64,000 bases of DNA, from assembly GCA_017311185.1 (NCBI GenBank), contig JAESUZ010001754.1, positions 186,001 to 250,000 on the forward strand, given 5' to 3'. The notes beneath the pieces were generated by a model. That model was not told where the DNA came from. It searched no databases and saw only the letters and a program-made list of their open reading frames with translations. A program made the translations under genes and the position numbers. Positions 25,046 through 36,900 of the stretch are shown in pieces. Within the stretch, counting starts at the first letter, position 1; each line of letters opens with the position of its first letter. This stretch comes from Proteles cristata cristata. Taxonomy: Eukaryota; Chordata; Mammalia; Carnivora; Hyaenidae.

Positions 25046-25417
25046 CTGTTTGTTTTTTTTTTAATGTTTATTTATTTTGGAGAGAGAGAGAGAGAGAGCA
25101 CGAGATGGGGAGGGGCAGTGAAAGAGGGAGACACAGACCCCGAAGCAGGCTCCAGGCTCTGAGCTGTCAGCACAGAGCCTGACGCAGGGCTTGAACCCAT
25201 GAAGTACGAGATCACCACTTGAGCTGAAGTCGGACGCTTAACCAACTGAGCATCCCAGGCGCCTGTTTTTTTTAAACATTTTTTAAAAAAGTTTATTTTG
25301 AGAGAAAGAGTAGGAGTGAGGGAAAGAGAGAGGGAGAGAGAGTCAGCACAGAGGCTGTGAGATCATGACCTGAGCCCCAAGAGTCGCATGTTTAATTCGC
25401 TGAGCCACCCAGACGCC
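25046..25417 (-). mobile_element. Two adjacent SINEs inside one duplication
   Basis: Complementary copies at 25050-25264 and 25268-25417 (second internally deleted). CTCATGCTGC occurs just before (25028) and just after (25418) the pair, again consistent with a SINE landing in the tail of an older one. Confidence 0.82.
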
Positions 25418-25433
25418 CCTCATGCTGCTCTCT

Positions 25434-28400
25434 TAACCACGAGAAGAGGACTATCCTCCCATTTCAGAGATGAAGAAAACTGAGGTCTGGCTATCGAGTG
25501 GAGGGCTAGGATTGGAGCCATGTCAATGTGATTACAAGCTTCATTCAAAGCGTGGCTCCATCCCCCCTCAGTGGGGCCCCACCCAGCCCCCTGCATCCCA
25601 GCCTCCCTCTTTGGACAGATCAGGTGCCTTCCCACCTCTGTGCCTTTGCACATGCTCTCCCCGCTGCTCCGGCCACTGCTCCGCCCACTGCTCCCTCTTC
25701 AGGCTAACTTCAGTTCTTAAAACCAAAATGTGTCTGAAAGTCGCCTCCTCCCCACGAGGACTTGCAGTCACTCCACACCTTATGTTCTGGGGCCTTCCAC
25801 GCCAGGCCGAGAGAGGTGCTCACAGATACCAGATGGCTGAGGTTGGGGTGACATTGCCATGTTGGGACTGGAGAGACTATTCCAGCCTTAGGAGTAGATC
25901 CTGAGGAAAGGGAAACTTCTGCCTCTGGCCAGGGGGTGGAGGGGGGTGGGGAGAGGCAGATAAAAGAGAGAGGCTCAAAGTCCCCACTCCAGGCATAAGA
26001 AGAGGGATCCTTTGATCCTCCTGGGGACAGCAGTGTGGCAGAGGGCGAGGATGGGGGATTAGGCCAGGCCACCCCAGGCCCATTCCCTAGGGTGTGTCTT
26101 GGGCAAGGTGCACCACCTCTCCCGGGCCTCAGTTTCCTTATATGGGAAATGCAAACAACAGTGGTGACCTCGGGTAGGCAGGCGGGTGGGCGTCAGGAGG
26201 GTTAGATGTGGGCGGAGCCCTGAGCAGCGTGGGGCACCAGGGATCAGTGCTGGACTTCCTCCTTGCTGGGAGGGCGAGGCAGGTAGCAGACCAGAGAGAG
26301 ACAGCTCCTTGCCTGGGGCTACCCAGTAAGCAGACGGGAGGCAGGGGCCCAGCTCAGCCCCGATTTGTAGTTAGCAGCTGTGTGTGGGGGGGGGTGGAGG
26401 TGGGGGTCCCAGCTCACACGTGGCTGTGTGTGGCCCGCTGGCCTAGAGGCAGGAGCGAGAGGGAAGCCAGATGGGAGTCAGGCCGGGAGGCCAGGAGCAC
26501 AGAGGACCAGACTCAGGGTGAATTCCAGTGGGCATTCTCTGGGAGTGAGGTCACCGCCTCCAGCTCCTCGGGGCTGCTTGAGCCCGGGCAGCGCTGAGCC
26601 AGCTCTGGAGCAGGAGGCGGGTGGCAGCAGGTCGGGGCCAGAACGGGGAGTGCCCACAGCCCCATGCAAGGATGGGCCCCACCCCCGGCGAGGTGCTGGG
26701 TCCTTATCTCAGGAAACCTGGTGCTTCCTGTTTAAGATGGAACTGTGTGTATGTGGGGGGGGCGGGAGCGGGGGGGACTTGGGAGAGGCGGGGGGGGCGG
26801 AGGAGTGGGAAGGCAAAGCCACACTTTGGGAGCTCCAGCTGGGCACCAGAATGCTTCTACATGCCTCACCATGTCATCCTCACCGTGACCTCACTCAGAA
26901 GTCGCGGTTACTGGCCCCGCTTGCAGAGGGGGCCCCTGAGGCTCAAAACGGTGAAAAACCTTGCCCCCAAGGGAAGGCAGCGCAGCTGACGGACCCAGAG
27001 ACTTTGGATCAGACACCCGAGTTCAGAGCCCCGCACGGGCACCTGTTAGTGCCCAGTCACCTAAGTGCTCTGGGCCTCGGTTTCCTCATCTGTAAAGTGG
27101 CGATGGCAGTCCTGGCCTCACCGAGCAGGCGCAGTGACGTGACACACGTTAACGTGCACTCAGAGAGAGCCAGCCACCATCGCCTCATTGTACTGATGTC
27201 GCGTCTGGGCCCCAGGCCGCACGACTAGTAGGTGGCAGGGTGAGGGCGTGAACCCAGATCTGATTCTTCCCACCCTCCTTATGCCACTGTGGAGTGGCTG
27301 CTGCTGGCCCTCAGCTCCCAAGAGGCCATCGGGAGGTGGTTGGAGGGGTGACACTCCTCGGAACGAGCTGTGGGTTTCTGGCCAGGCCATGGAAGCCAGT
27401 GCTGGGGCCCTGGGCTCGGGGTCACGCCTGCAGCCGGTGTTCCCAGGCAGCCGAGAGGAACTGGGGCAGCGTCCTGCCGGCCACCAAGGCCCCAACATTG
27501 TTCTCCGGACCCTCCCAGGCCAGGGCCCACACATCAGGGATTTCCGGCAGCCTGGCCAGAGCTGCCTTCACTTTCCGCAGAAACTTTCCCCGGGCGACTG
27601 GGACAGAGGCTGAGCCCCGCCCCCCGGCCCCCTCGCCCTGGGCAGGGACTGCTGGGAAGGGCCCTGGCAGCGTGGCCAACATCCTCTCGACCCGACAGGT
27701 CCTGGCCCCAGAGACGGGCCTCCTCAGAGACACGGCCATCTCTCCACCTCTCCCGAGGCCGAGGGAAGAAAAAGGTTGACTCATTTTCATTTTTGGGCTG
27801 GCTCAGGTCAGGACACTTGGCCTCAAGTCCCTATCACAAATGTGCTGTGACCTGGGCAAGTCACCCTCCCGGTGCCCTTCTGCAGGAGCCTTCCGGAGTG
27901 GCCCGCAGCCCGTTGCCCCGCGAGCTTCTCGAGGGCACGGTGGGTCTCCTTCCCCATCCAGATGCTGCAGGTGCTCTCTGATGGCGCAATCCTGCTTGCT
28001 CAGCCATTCCACGAACGCCACTCTGGTCTCAGTCTCCTCCTCTGAGAAATGGGGAGAACTCCTGCCTGGCAGGGAGCAGAGGGGATCATAGCAGAGAACA
28101 CATGTACAGCGCAGCAAATGAGCTTCCATCCCTGAATTCTGTCTTCAGGCATCGAGAGAATGCATGTATAGACGCCGCCCCTGGGATGTCTTGGGGACCA
28201 AGTGCACATGGCTGTGCCCCCTCTTCCTAGACGGTGTATGTGCTTCTGAGGGGTGGGTGCCTGGCCCCCCTGCCCCGCAGCAGGATTACCTGCTGCGTTG
28301 CCAATCCCGGGAGCCCAGGGGCCCGATGAGGCACCCAGAGGGCAAGAGTGGAGCCACATTGCGGAGCCAGCAGCGTCTCGGTGAGGTCAGCGCCGTGGAA

Positions 28401-29860
28401 TGAGTCAAATGGGCTCACCCGGAGGGTTCTGTGCTCACAGGCAGTGACTCATGCCCCGAACAGCCGTGCAGGCCGAGTCTGCCAGCCCGGGAGGGCTGGG
28501 GCCACCGGCTTACCTCCCGCTGCTGTGCACCTTTTAAGGAGGGAGCTCGAGGTAGCGCAGAGGCCTCACCACCCCCCACCCCCCACCCCCCAGCCCTGAG
28601 GCCTTCGCCAACCCTTCGCACCTGCTGGGGGGGGGGTGGTAGAGGCCAGACCCCACCTGGGGCTCACATCTGGCATCATCCCTTTTCAGATATGACCTTG
28701 GGTAAGTCAATTTCTCCGAACTGGTTTTTTCACTTGCAATTTGGGAACAATGCTTGCCTCACGAGAGAGGAATGGAGTGAGGTAACGTGTGTAGAAGGCG
28801 GTTGGCAGAGGGCACCTTTTAAGGAGTGGCAGCTGGGCTCGCTGGGAGGGGCCTGGGCTCGGGAGCCACGGTGCCCCGACCCTGAACTCGGCACCCCCCC
28901 CATTCGCTGGGCGTCTGTGCAAGTTACTCAACGTCTGCATCAGCGCCTCTTCTGTAAAGTGAGCCGCCGCCTGGCCCGTTCACCCTGCTGGCTGCGGGAC
29001 TGAGGTCAGACACTCCATTCTGGAGGATGACAGCAGAGGTGCAGGTACAGCCTGCTCAGCCTCGAACCCTGGTCCAGGGGCCTGTGGGTTTCGTAATCTT
29101 GGACAAGGTCCTCAACCTCTGAGCAGGTCCCACGTGGAGAAGGGGACTTTGACGTGGCGTCGGGGCCCAGAGCGAGGCCCAGCGCCCCGTGAGCGCCCTC
29201 CAGCACCGGCCGCTCTTGCCCATCTTCCCCTAGCCCCCGGCCTCCCTCCGCTAACACCGGCTGCTGGTTTACCTGCGCCCCGCCTGCTGGTGACAGGTCC
29301 TGGGTCTGTGGTCCCTCAGGGGCCGCCCGGCTCTCCTGCATGAGGCCCCACAGGCTTCCCCGGGCTTCAAAGCCCTGGAGCGCCTCACTCGGTTTATGAG
29401 AAACACGAAAGCCATCGAGGACGAGGCACACAGGAGTGGCCGCGGCACCCAGGGCCGAGGGCGAGGGGCACCCCTGGTCCTGGGACGCTGGCACCTGGGC
29501 TGGGCAACTGAGCTGTTTGGGCCCAGGAGGGAGATGGAGGGCAGGCATTCTTGGCTGGCACCTTCCTCCATGGGCAACGGGGGGGTGAGGGGGGGCCAGG
29601 GATGAGAATGGGTGGAGCGGGGGAGGGGCTGGGGTGTTCCCGCGGCGAGCGCGTGCACACACACACACACTCGGACAGTCAGCCCAGCGTCCTCACAGGG
29701 CCAGGCTTTCTGTGGGCGTGGCCACGTGCGGGCTGGCAGAGAAGGAAAGCCCTAGAAGCATCAAGGGGATCGGGTGTAGGAGCCCAGGCTTGAGAGGCAG
29801 CCGTGTCTGGATACGAACCCGGGCTCTGCACCCCACGAGCCTGTGTCCTTCTCTGCGCAA
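25434..29860. other. Intergenic, GC-rich, near the TXN2 3' end
   Basis: L2-like sequence around 25610-25780 and MIR-like stretches near 26840-26970 and 27000-27270. Three AP-1 type heptamers lie at 27777, 28401 and 28445. Long frames, including one of 282 codons from 26380, lack recognisable domains and are low in complexity. No gene supported. Confidence 0.5.
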
Positions 29861-30039
29861 CAGGGACAGTAGGCGCCCTCTCGCCTTGTGTGCGAAGGCG
29901 GCCGCGGGGCAGTGGCCGCGACTGACAGCACCACTAGCAACAGGGGCAGCCGGCCGAGGGCGGGAGGGTGCGGAAGCAGGGAGGGAGCCCCAACCGGGGA
30001 GGGGGCGCGGGTGCTCCTGGAGCCCAGACAGAATGCAAG
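29861..30039. other. CpG-rich stretch next to the TXN2 3' end
   Basis: Short CpG-dense segment (about 29880-30010) just beyond the distal TXN2 poly(A) signal. No promoter motif stands out. Confidence 0.4.
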
Positions 30040-30735
30040 CTGTCGTCAGAGCAAACCCGGGCTTTATTGGTCCGTCTGTTCACAGTGAGGCTTCCCGGAG
30101 GCGGCGGCCTGCCTGCCTCCCCCGCCCCCGCCCCCAGTGCGTGTCCTCCGCCCTCTGCCTGGGAAGGCAGGAAGGTGGCCCTTTGGGGGCTGGGGGTGGG
30201 TGGAGGCTACAGGGTAATTTCGTGTGGGGCCCAGGGTCCGCTCTTCACGGCAGGAGGTAGAAGGGATCACATAAAGTTCTTTATTACAGACCTACAAAAA
30301 ATGAGAGAATTATATATTACCCTCACTTGTTTGGATTTCTGTTTTCTTTCTTCTTTTTCACAGAATAGCAGCAGGAGAGAAAAACTGCAGGAGGCAGACG
30401 GGCTAGGCACCGGGGTGCAGACCGGGCAGGGCCAGGGCGACGCTGCTGCCGCCCCCGGCCCCGCGGGCTGGCCGGCCTGGGGCGCTTGCCAGCATCCTGG
30501 GGCTAGCCCTGGTGGGGGCAGATGAAAGACAGCGGGTGGGAAGACGGCTGTCCCCGGGCCAGTGGCAGTCAGCCGGCCTGGAAGCTGGAGGCTCCCAGGT
30601 TTGGGGGCCTGGTCTCCCAAGCAGGGGTCCATGGGGGCCGGACAGAAGGGACGAGGCGGGAAGGGCCAACATAGAAGGTCGGAGCTCTGGCGGGGGTCCG
30701 GGTGGCCGAGGGCAGCCAGGACTCTTCCCTGCTTG
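30040..30735 (-). other. TXN2: TXN2 3' UTR with two candidate poly(A) signals
   Basis: Downstream of the TXN2 stop the minus strand is GC-rich with no continued reading frame. AATAAA occurs on the minus strand at 30285-30280 and again at 30068-30063. The first would give a 3' UTR of roughly 470 nt and the second roughly 695 nt. Which is used, or whether both are, cannot be decided by reading. The lower border given assumes cleavage about 20 bases after the distal signal. Confidence 0.7.
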
Positions 30736-30849
30736 TCAGCCAATCAGCTTCTTCAGGAAGGCCTCCAGCTGGTCCTCGTCCTTGATGCCCACGAACTTGT
30801 CCACCACATCCCCGTTCTTGATGGCCAGCACGGTGGGCACAGCGGACAC
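30736..30849 (-). CDS. TXN2: TXN2 exon 4, coding part
   Basis: The exon starts in phase 0 after the acceptor CCTCCACCCAG and encodes 37 residues from [10 protein letters not shown] to FLKKLIG, then TGA at 30738-30736. It supplies the cis-proline loop next to the CxxC motif and the last strand and helix of the fold ([22 protein letters not shown]). The 3' UTR follows towards lower coordinates. Confidence 0.95.
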   Translation of the reverse strand: MSAVPTVLAIKNGDVVDKFVGIKDEDQLEAFLKKLIG

Positions 30850-33778
30850 CTGGGTGGAGGAGACAAAGGGCGGTGAACCCCTCTCCGCTGCCACTCAGCA
30901 GCCTTTGTGGGAAGTGCCGGCGGCTCACGCAGGGCGGGGCCTGCCCAGGCTGTGGGCGGGGCCCCTCCTCTCAGTGCAGGGGTCCTGCGGGGCCTGGAGG
31001 TCCCCTGGCCGGGAGACTTTTCCACTGCGGGCTCCCAGCGGTCCCCTTCCTCCCCCAACCGCACGGCTGACTCACTGGCCCAGTGGTTTGGCTGCAATGA
31101 TGGGAGAGATGAAAATAACCCGTGCAGCCGCAGGCCGGGGCTGGGGGCGGGGAGAGGCTCCCCAAGGGGGAGAGTCCCCCGAGGTGTGGGAGCCCGAGGC
31201 CTGCCTGCGCCACTCACTAGAAGGCCACACCACCTTCACAGCCCCAGTGCCCTCTTCTGCTAACCGGGCATGACGGGATCTCCCTGGAAGGCTCAGGACA
31301 GAGATTAAGGCTCCTGACACAAAGCTGAGCGGTTAGGAGCTTGGGCCCAGGGTGCGGCCGGCCCGACATTCAGCCACTCTGGGCAAGCCACTTGTCGCCC
31401 TGTCTGTGTTCCAGAACGGAGCCACCGAGAGCATTCAGACTAGGTCTGGGGGCTGCATGAGATGATGCGACATCTTCACACAGCGCCCTGCACCTGGCAG
31501 GGGCCGGGTATGCAGTGGCGCTCAGCAAATGGTGGCTACAGACAGCATGGCAGAAAAGTCTACCGCATGAGCCACGCTACCTGGCTGCCGTGGACGGTTA
31601 GCAGGGTCCCGACATTTCACCGACTCATCCTGGACAGTGCGGGGGGAGGGGCTCGGCTACGCACCGCCTGATGTTTACTTGTTGGGGGTTTGGAGGCAAC
31701 ATTCTTGGCCTGTGCAGCGTTTTCCCAAGTTCCCTCAGGGGACTGGTGCGCATTACACGGCATGTAAATGAGAACCGCTGCACACTCTGGCTTCTAGCAT
31801 TTTCTGCAGCCTGACCTTTGTAGACATTTTTTAAAAATGGATAAACAGAACAAGATAAACAGACGCTGCGCACACATGTAACTACAAGGTGACGACAGCA
31901 ATTCCCACAAGCACCCCCGTCCTCAGGGTTCTGGGGCGTCCTGACCGTTGCTCACGAGCCGCCTCGGGAAACCGGGCTTCGCGGGTAGAACCGCGATGCC
32001 ACGCAGGGAACTGGAGGCCACATGGGCCCGGCCTCACACTGCGGGTGCTGCCGCCGCTCCCTCCCGACGGTGTGGCAGGCCCTGGCCTCCGCTCAGGGGC
32101 TCCAGGTGGACAAACGTGGCAGTCCTGGTCCCTGTGAGTCCCTCCAGGCCCTTCCGAGCACTGTCCTGGGGCTGATGCGGCAGCAGCTGATACGCCCCTC
32201 AGACCCCATGTGTGCCACGGCCCGCTGGCTGCTGTTTACGACCATGGCATGGGAGGTGGCATGGCGCGTGCGTGTCCGGCACGCGGCTCGTTCTGTCTGC
32301 AGGCACAGGCACAGGCAGCGCCCAGAGAAACTTGCTCCGGCCGGACTGCACCCCAGTCATTTGGGGATGCGTGCCACGCAGGTAACACATAGGCTCCATC
32401 CCTGACTGGAGCCCAACGCAGGGCCTGAACTCACGACGCTGAGATCAACACCTGAGCTGAGATCAAGAGTCAGACGCTTAACTGACTGAGCCACCCAGGT
32501 GCCCCAAAAGATTTTACTTTTAATTTAACTTAGAATACATATCTCCAAATGTCTGCTTATTTTTGAAAGAGGGTGAGCAGGGGAGGGACAGAGAGAGGTG
32601 GGGACAGAGGACCCGAAGCGGGCTCCGTGCTGAGAGAAGAGAGCCTGATGTGGAGCTCAAATCCACAAACCGCTAGATCATCACCTGAGCTGAAGTTGGG
32701 ATGCTCAATGACTGAGCCACCCAGGCGCCCCAGGATTTTATGTTTTTTAAGTAATCTCTACACCCAGTGTGGGGGCTTGAACTTACAACCTCAGAGATCA
32801 AAAGTCACACACCACTGACAAAGCCGGCCAGACACCCCCGGAGCTACATTCTTAGGCGCCCTCTAGTGGCCTGTGAGAGCAGCTAGGGTGCCTCAAATCC
32901 AGCCACTCTGGAAGCACGAGGCTCCAGCACTAACCGTGTCCCCTTCGCTTCTGTTTCTTTAACTGACATAAAAGCTGTATGTCAGGGGCACCTGGGTGGC
33001 TCAGTGCATTAATCATCTGCCTCCTGGCTTTGGCTCCTGTCATGATCTCTCAGTCTGTGAGTTCAAGCTTCACATCCGGCTCTGTGCTGGCAGCTCAGAG
33101 CCTGCTTGGGATTCTGTCTCCCGCTCTCTAAATAAATAAGTAAATAAAAAGCCGTGTGTCATTGTACGAGAGGTGGTCTAACTGCTTTTATGTGTCCTGT
33201 TGGGATGGGGCCCCCTGAGGTGGCCCCAAGTGGACTCGTTCTTCCGGAACCCCACGAGTCCCACCACGATGACGCCCGTGTGAGTTCCCATGCATGCGTG
33301 CACATCCCCAGCCATGCCGCAGTCAGGACTCCCACAGACATTCCAAGGTCTGGTCCCAACTGACGGGGGTTTGCAAAGCGTGAGCCTGAATCGCACGTGC
33401 GCACGCGGTAGCTGGTCCCGCCCGGCTGGAGGACCTGGGGGGTGGCTGGACTTCCCGCCCCCGCGGAGGAGGATGCAGCTTTGCTGCTCCGGAGTTTGGC
33501 TCGCACACCAGGAGGGGCTGGTGCTTATAAACACAGCCTTAAATAGAAGCGCACGGGTCCTGGGCACGTGCCTGGGGAACGTGATCCGCGTGGAAGAGGG
33601 GCCTTGGTGGAGAGAGCGAGGGCGCTGCCTCCTGCTCACCTCTGGCAGCTCTGAGGCCTGACCGGGCGGGGCGGGGGGGGGGGGTGCGGAAGAGAGGAAC
33701 AGGCGCTGCTCCTCCTCCTGCTCTGTGACACCCCTGGGAGCCTCCCAGGCTGGACCTGATGCCCCAAGAATTCAGCAT

Positions 33779-33811
<33 letters not shown>

Positions 33812-33903
33812 TCTGTCCCTATGATCCTGCAGCTCAGCAGCTTGCGTGTGCACGCTTGTGTGTGTGGGTATGTGTCCCTCCCTATGATCCTGCAGCTCTG
33901 TAG

Positions 33904-33945
<42 letters not shown>

Positions 33946-36900
33946 TCTGCCCCTATGATCCTGCAGCTCAAGAGCTTGCGTGCGTGCGGTCTGTCCCTAT
34001 GATCCTGCAGCTCAGTGGCTTGCACTCTGCCACTGAGCTTGCTGTCCTGCTCAGTCTCCCCCCACCAACTTCCTCCATCTGGAAGGACCTACCAAGGGAC
34101 AGACACAACGCTACATGTCACTGTAGGTGGGCGGCGTCCTCCTCGGCTAACGGCAGAACTAATGCAAAGGAAAAGATCACGGTCACCAAGGCTGCTGCAT
34201 ACGGGGGGCTCCTTTAAGGGTCAGGAATGACACCCACCACTTGCATTCGCAACCTCATAAATGCTTGCCTCGAGGCGGGGGTCGCTTCAAAGAGCTGAAG
34301 ACAGAGGCACAGAAGCTGGATGAGGAAGTGCTGGAGCTGGGATCTGTCGCGAGACCTGTGTGGCTTTGCTGTGACATCGGGCCGTGCCACGCCTCGGCCT
34401 AAGAGCGACAGAGTCCCAGCAGGGAGAGGGCAAACAGGCAGGGGGCATTAGGACTCCATGCTTCAAATGAGAAGCCTTTGGACACAGGAGGATTCTTGGA
34501 CAAAACCATGATGGAAAAACTCTTCCAACTCTGACATTCTGGAAAATGCAAGACTATGGAGACAGTACAAAGATCAGGGGGTGTCAGGGGCTCGAGGGGA
34601 GGAAGGAAGAAAATGAAAAGGTGGAGCCCACGGGGATCTGGGAGGCAGTGCAACTACTCTGTATGCAACTGTAATGGCGGGCGCGTGTTGCTGGACATTT
34701 GTCAAAACCCAGCATCAGGTGGGCACCCTCGCATGCCACCAGGTCAGCACCAGGCTCCGGAACTTCTGCTTCTCGATGTTTGGTGCCAGGCTGCTGGCAG
34801 TGGTCACCTAGAAGCTGGTCCGAAAAGCAGAATCTTGGGCTCTTCTCAGACCTACTGAATCATAATCTGCTTTTAAGCAATATCCCAGGTCATCTTTGTG
34901 TTTGCGAAGCCCTGATTTAGAGTGCGTGCACAGCGGGGAGGCACGGTGACAATCGCTCCCAGCTAGATGTTCATAATAATATGAAGTATTAATACTCCGG
35001 GAGCTGTCTACAGGGTTAGGAGAAACATTAAAAAGAAGACAATTCAAATAAACCCTTACACGAGTTACCCAAAACGGTGACAGGTTTGTATCTGGGACAG
35101 TAAGATGACAGGGGACTTTTCCCCTTATTAATTACTTGGCTGTTTTTCTACTGCTTTTTAAAAGGGCCTTGTCCGCAAGGGGAGAAAATAAAAGAATAAC
35201 AGCTCCAAGTGTGAAGTCAGAGGAAAGCATAAAGCTTCGAGGGTCCACGGCTTGGGCCACTCTTTGCCCCCAGTGGCTGGCAAGGTCTTTATGGTCGCGG
35301 AATGCCTGGCCATTCAGCGGGGACAAGGAGACGGCGAGCAGAGAGCTTTCCGTGTGGCCAAGCCAGGGTGGTGCATGATTGGGCGGCAGCCAGAGCACCC
35401 CAAAACTACCAAAGCCCTGAGCCTCTCCCTTCCCTGTCCTTTGGGAGACAGTGGGACTCCAGGGTGGCCAGCTGCCCGGAGGAGAAGTGTGGTGCGAGAG
35501 GGAGGAGACCTGCCCTGAGGGTGTGTGCTGGGCACCAGGGAAGGTTCAGGAAAGGCTGGAGAGAGGCACCAAATTCCCTGAAAACAATTTTTCCCCCTTT
35601 TTAAAGTAGGCTCCATGCCCAACGTGGAGCTTGAACTCAGGACCTGGAGATGAAGAGCCGCATTCCCCATGGACTGAGCCAGCCGGGCGCCCCTCCCCGA
35701 ACACAGGTCAAAGCGGTTTCTATCTCACGTCCATCCAACATGCGGGAGAGGAGGAAGCTGTCCCAGGAGGTGCCACGGATCTCTCAGCCGGAACGTCTGC
35801 CTCCTCTGGCTCTCGTCCCGGAGAACAGGTGTGAGGGAAGGAAGGAAGGGATGGGGGGTGTGTGTGTGTGTGTCAGGAAAGTCCCCGCTGGAGCTTCCTC
35901 AGCCCCGCAGTGCCATCCATCCTGCTGGGACCAGGTGATGTGACCCATGCTATCTGGACCGCGGATGGGGGAGGAGCTAGAAGACCCTACAAGACCCACT
36001 TCCAATGCACAATGAGGACCTTGGGGCCCCGCCCTGCACCGCCACCTGGAATGCAGGTGGGGGCGGTCTCAGGAACCTCACCACCCGGGACGGGGGGTGG
36101 GGTGGGGGGGGGGTGGGATGGGCGGCACACGGTTGGCAGGAACTGGGTTATTCGTCTTCACATCTGCACCAGTTAAGCACAGTTCCTGGAACGTGGCTGG
36201 TGCTCAGGGTGCGTCTGAAAGTTCCAGTGGCCGAGGCGACTGGCCTGGTGGCAGGAGTTAGCCGATGACACCTTATGCCTGCCCTTGACCCTGGGAAGGC
36301 CCTGGGAGCTCCAGCCCACAGCTACTGCGGGCCTCAGGAGAGGGATGGACAAGGAGGAAGGGAGGGGCATCGAGCTGGCCAGTAAGGACCCTCTTGACTC
36401 TTGACTGAAGGACCAGTGAGAGAGTTTTAAAAAAACAGCAGCTTGGGGTGCGTGGCTGGCTCAGTCCGTAGAGCACGCTACTCTTGATCTTAGGGTTGTG
36501 AGTTCGGGCCCCACAATGGGGATATCGCTTACTTTAAAAAAAGAAAGACAAAACAGAACACAAGAATAACTCACCCCCTCCCCTGCTCTGGCCCTTGTCA
36601 GTGGCCCTCGGTCACCCAGTGCCACAGTCTCACTTGGGTAACACCTCCTCACTCATCTGCAGTGCTCACCGGGGGCTTGGCCTGCCCGTCATCTGTTTCC
36701 TGTGCCTCTGGCTGGGGCAGCCTGGTCTCCTGGCAGGTGATCACTCCCACCCCAGGGCACCCCAGCGGCCCGCCTACTCTCATCCCTGTCCCCCTGGGGA
36801 CTGGCTGCATCTCTCCTCTAGCTGAGCCTGGACTTACCCCCTCTTTCAGGGAGGAGGGAAGGGACGGACGGAGGAGGGATGGGATGAGGGTTCTCTGACC

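Noticed and set aside
26380..27228. 282-codon open frame on the plus strand
   Set aside because: GC-rich sequence with MIR-like parts, no recognisable domain, low-complexity Gly/Pro/Arg composition, and competing frames of similar length. Best explained by few stop codons in GC-rich DNA.
29006..29668. 220-codon minus-strand frame near the TXN2 3' end
   Set aside because: Low complexity, no recognisable domain and no splice or poly(A) support.
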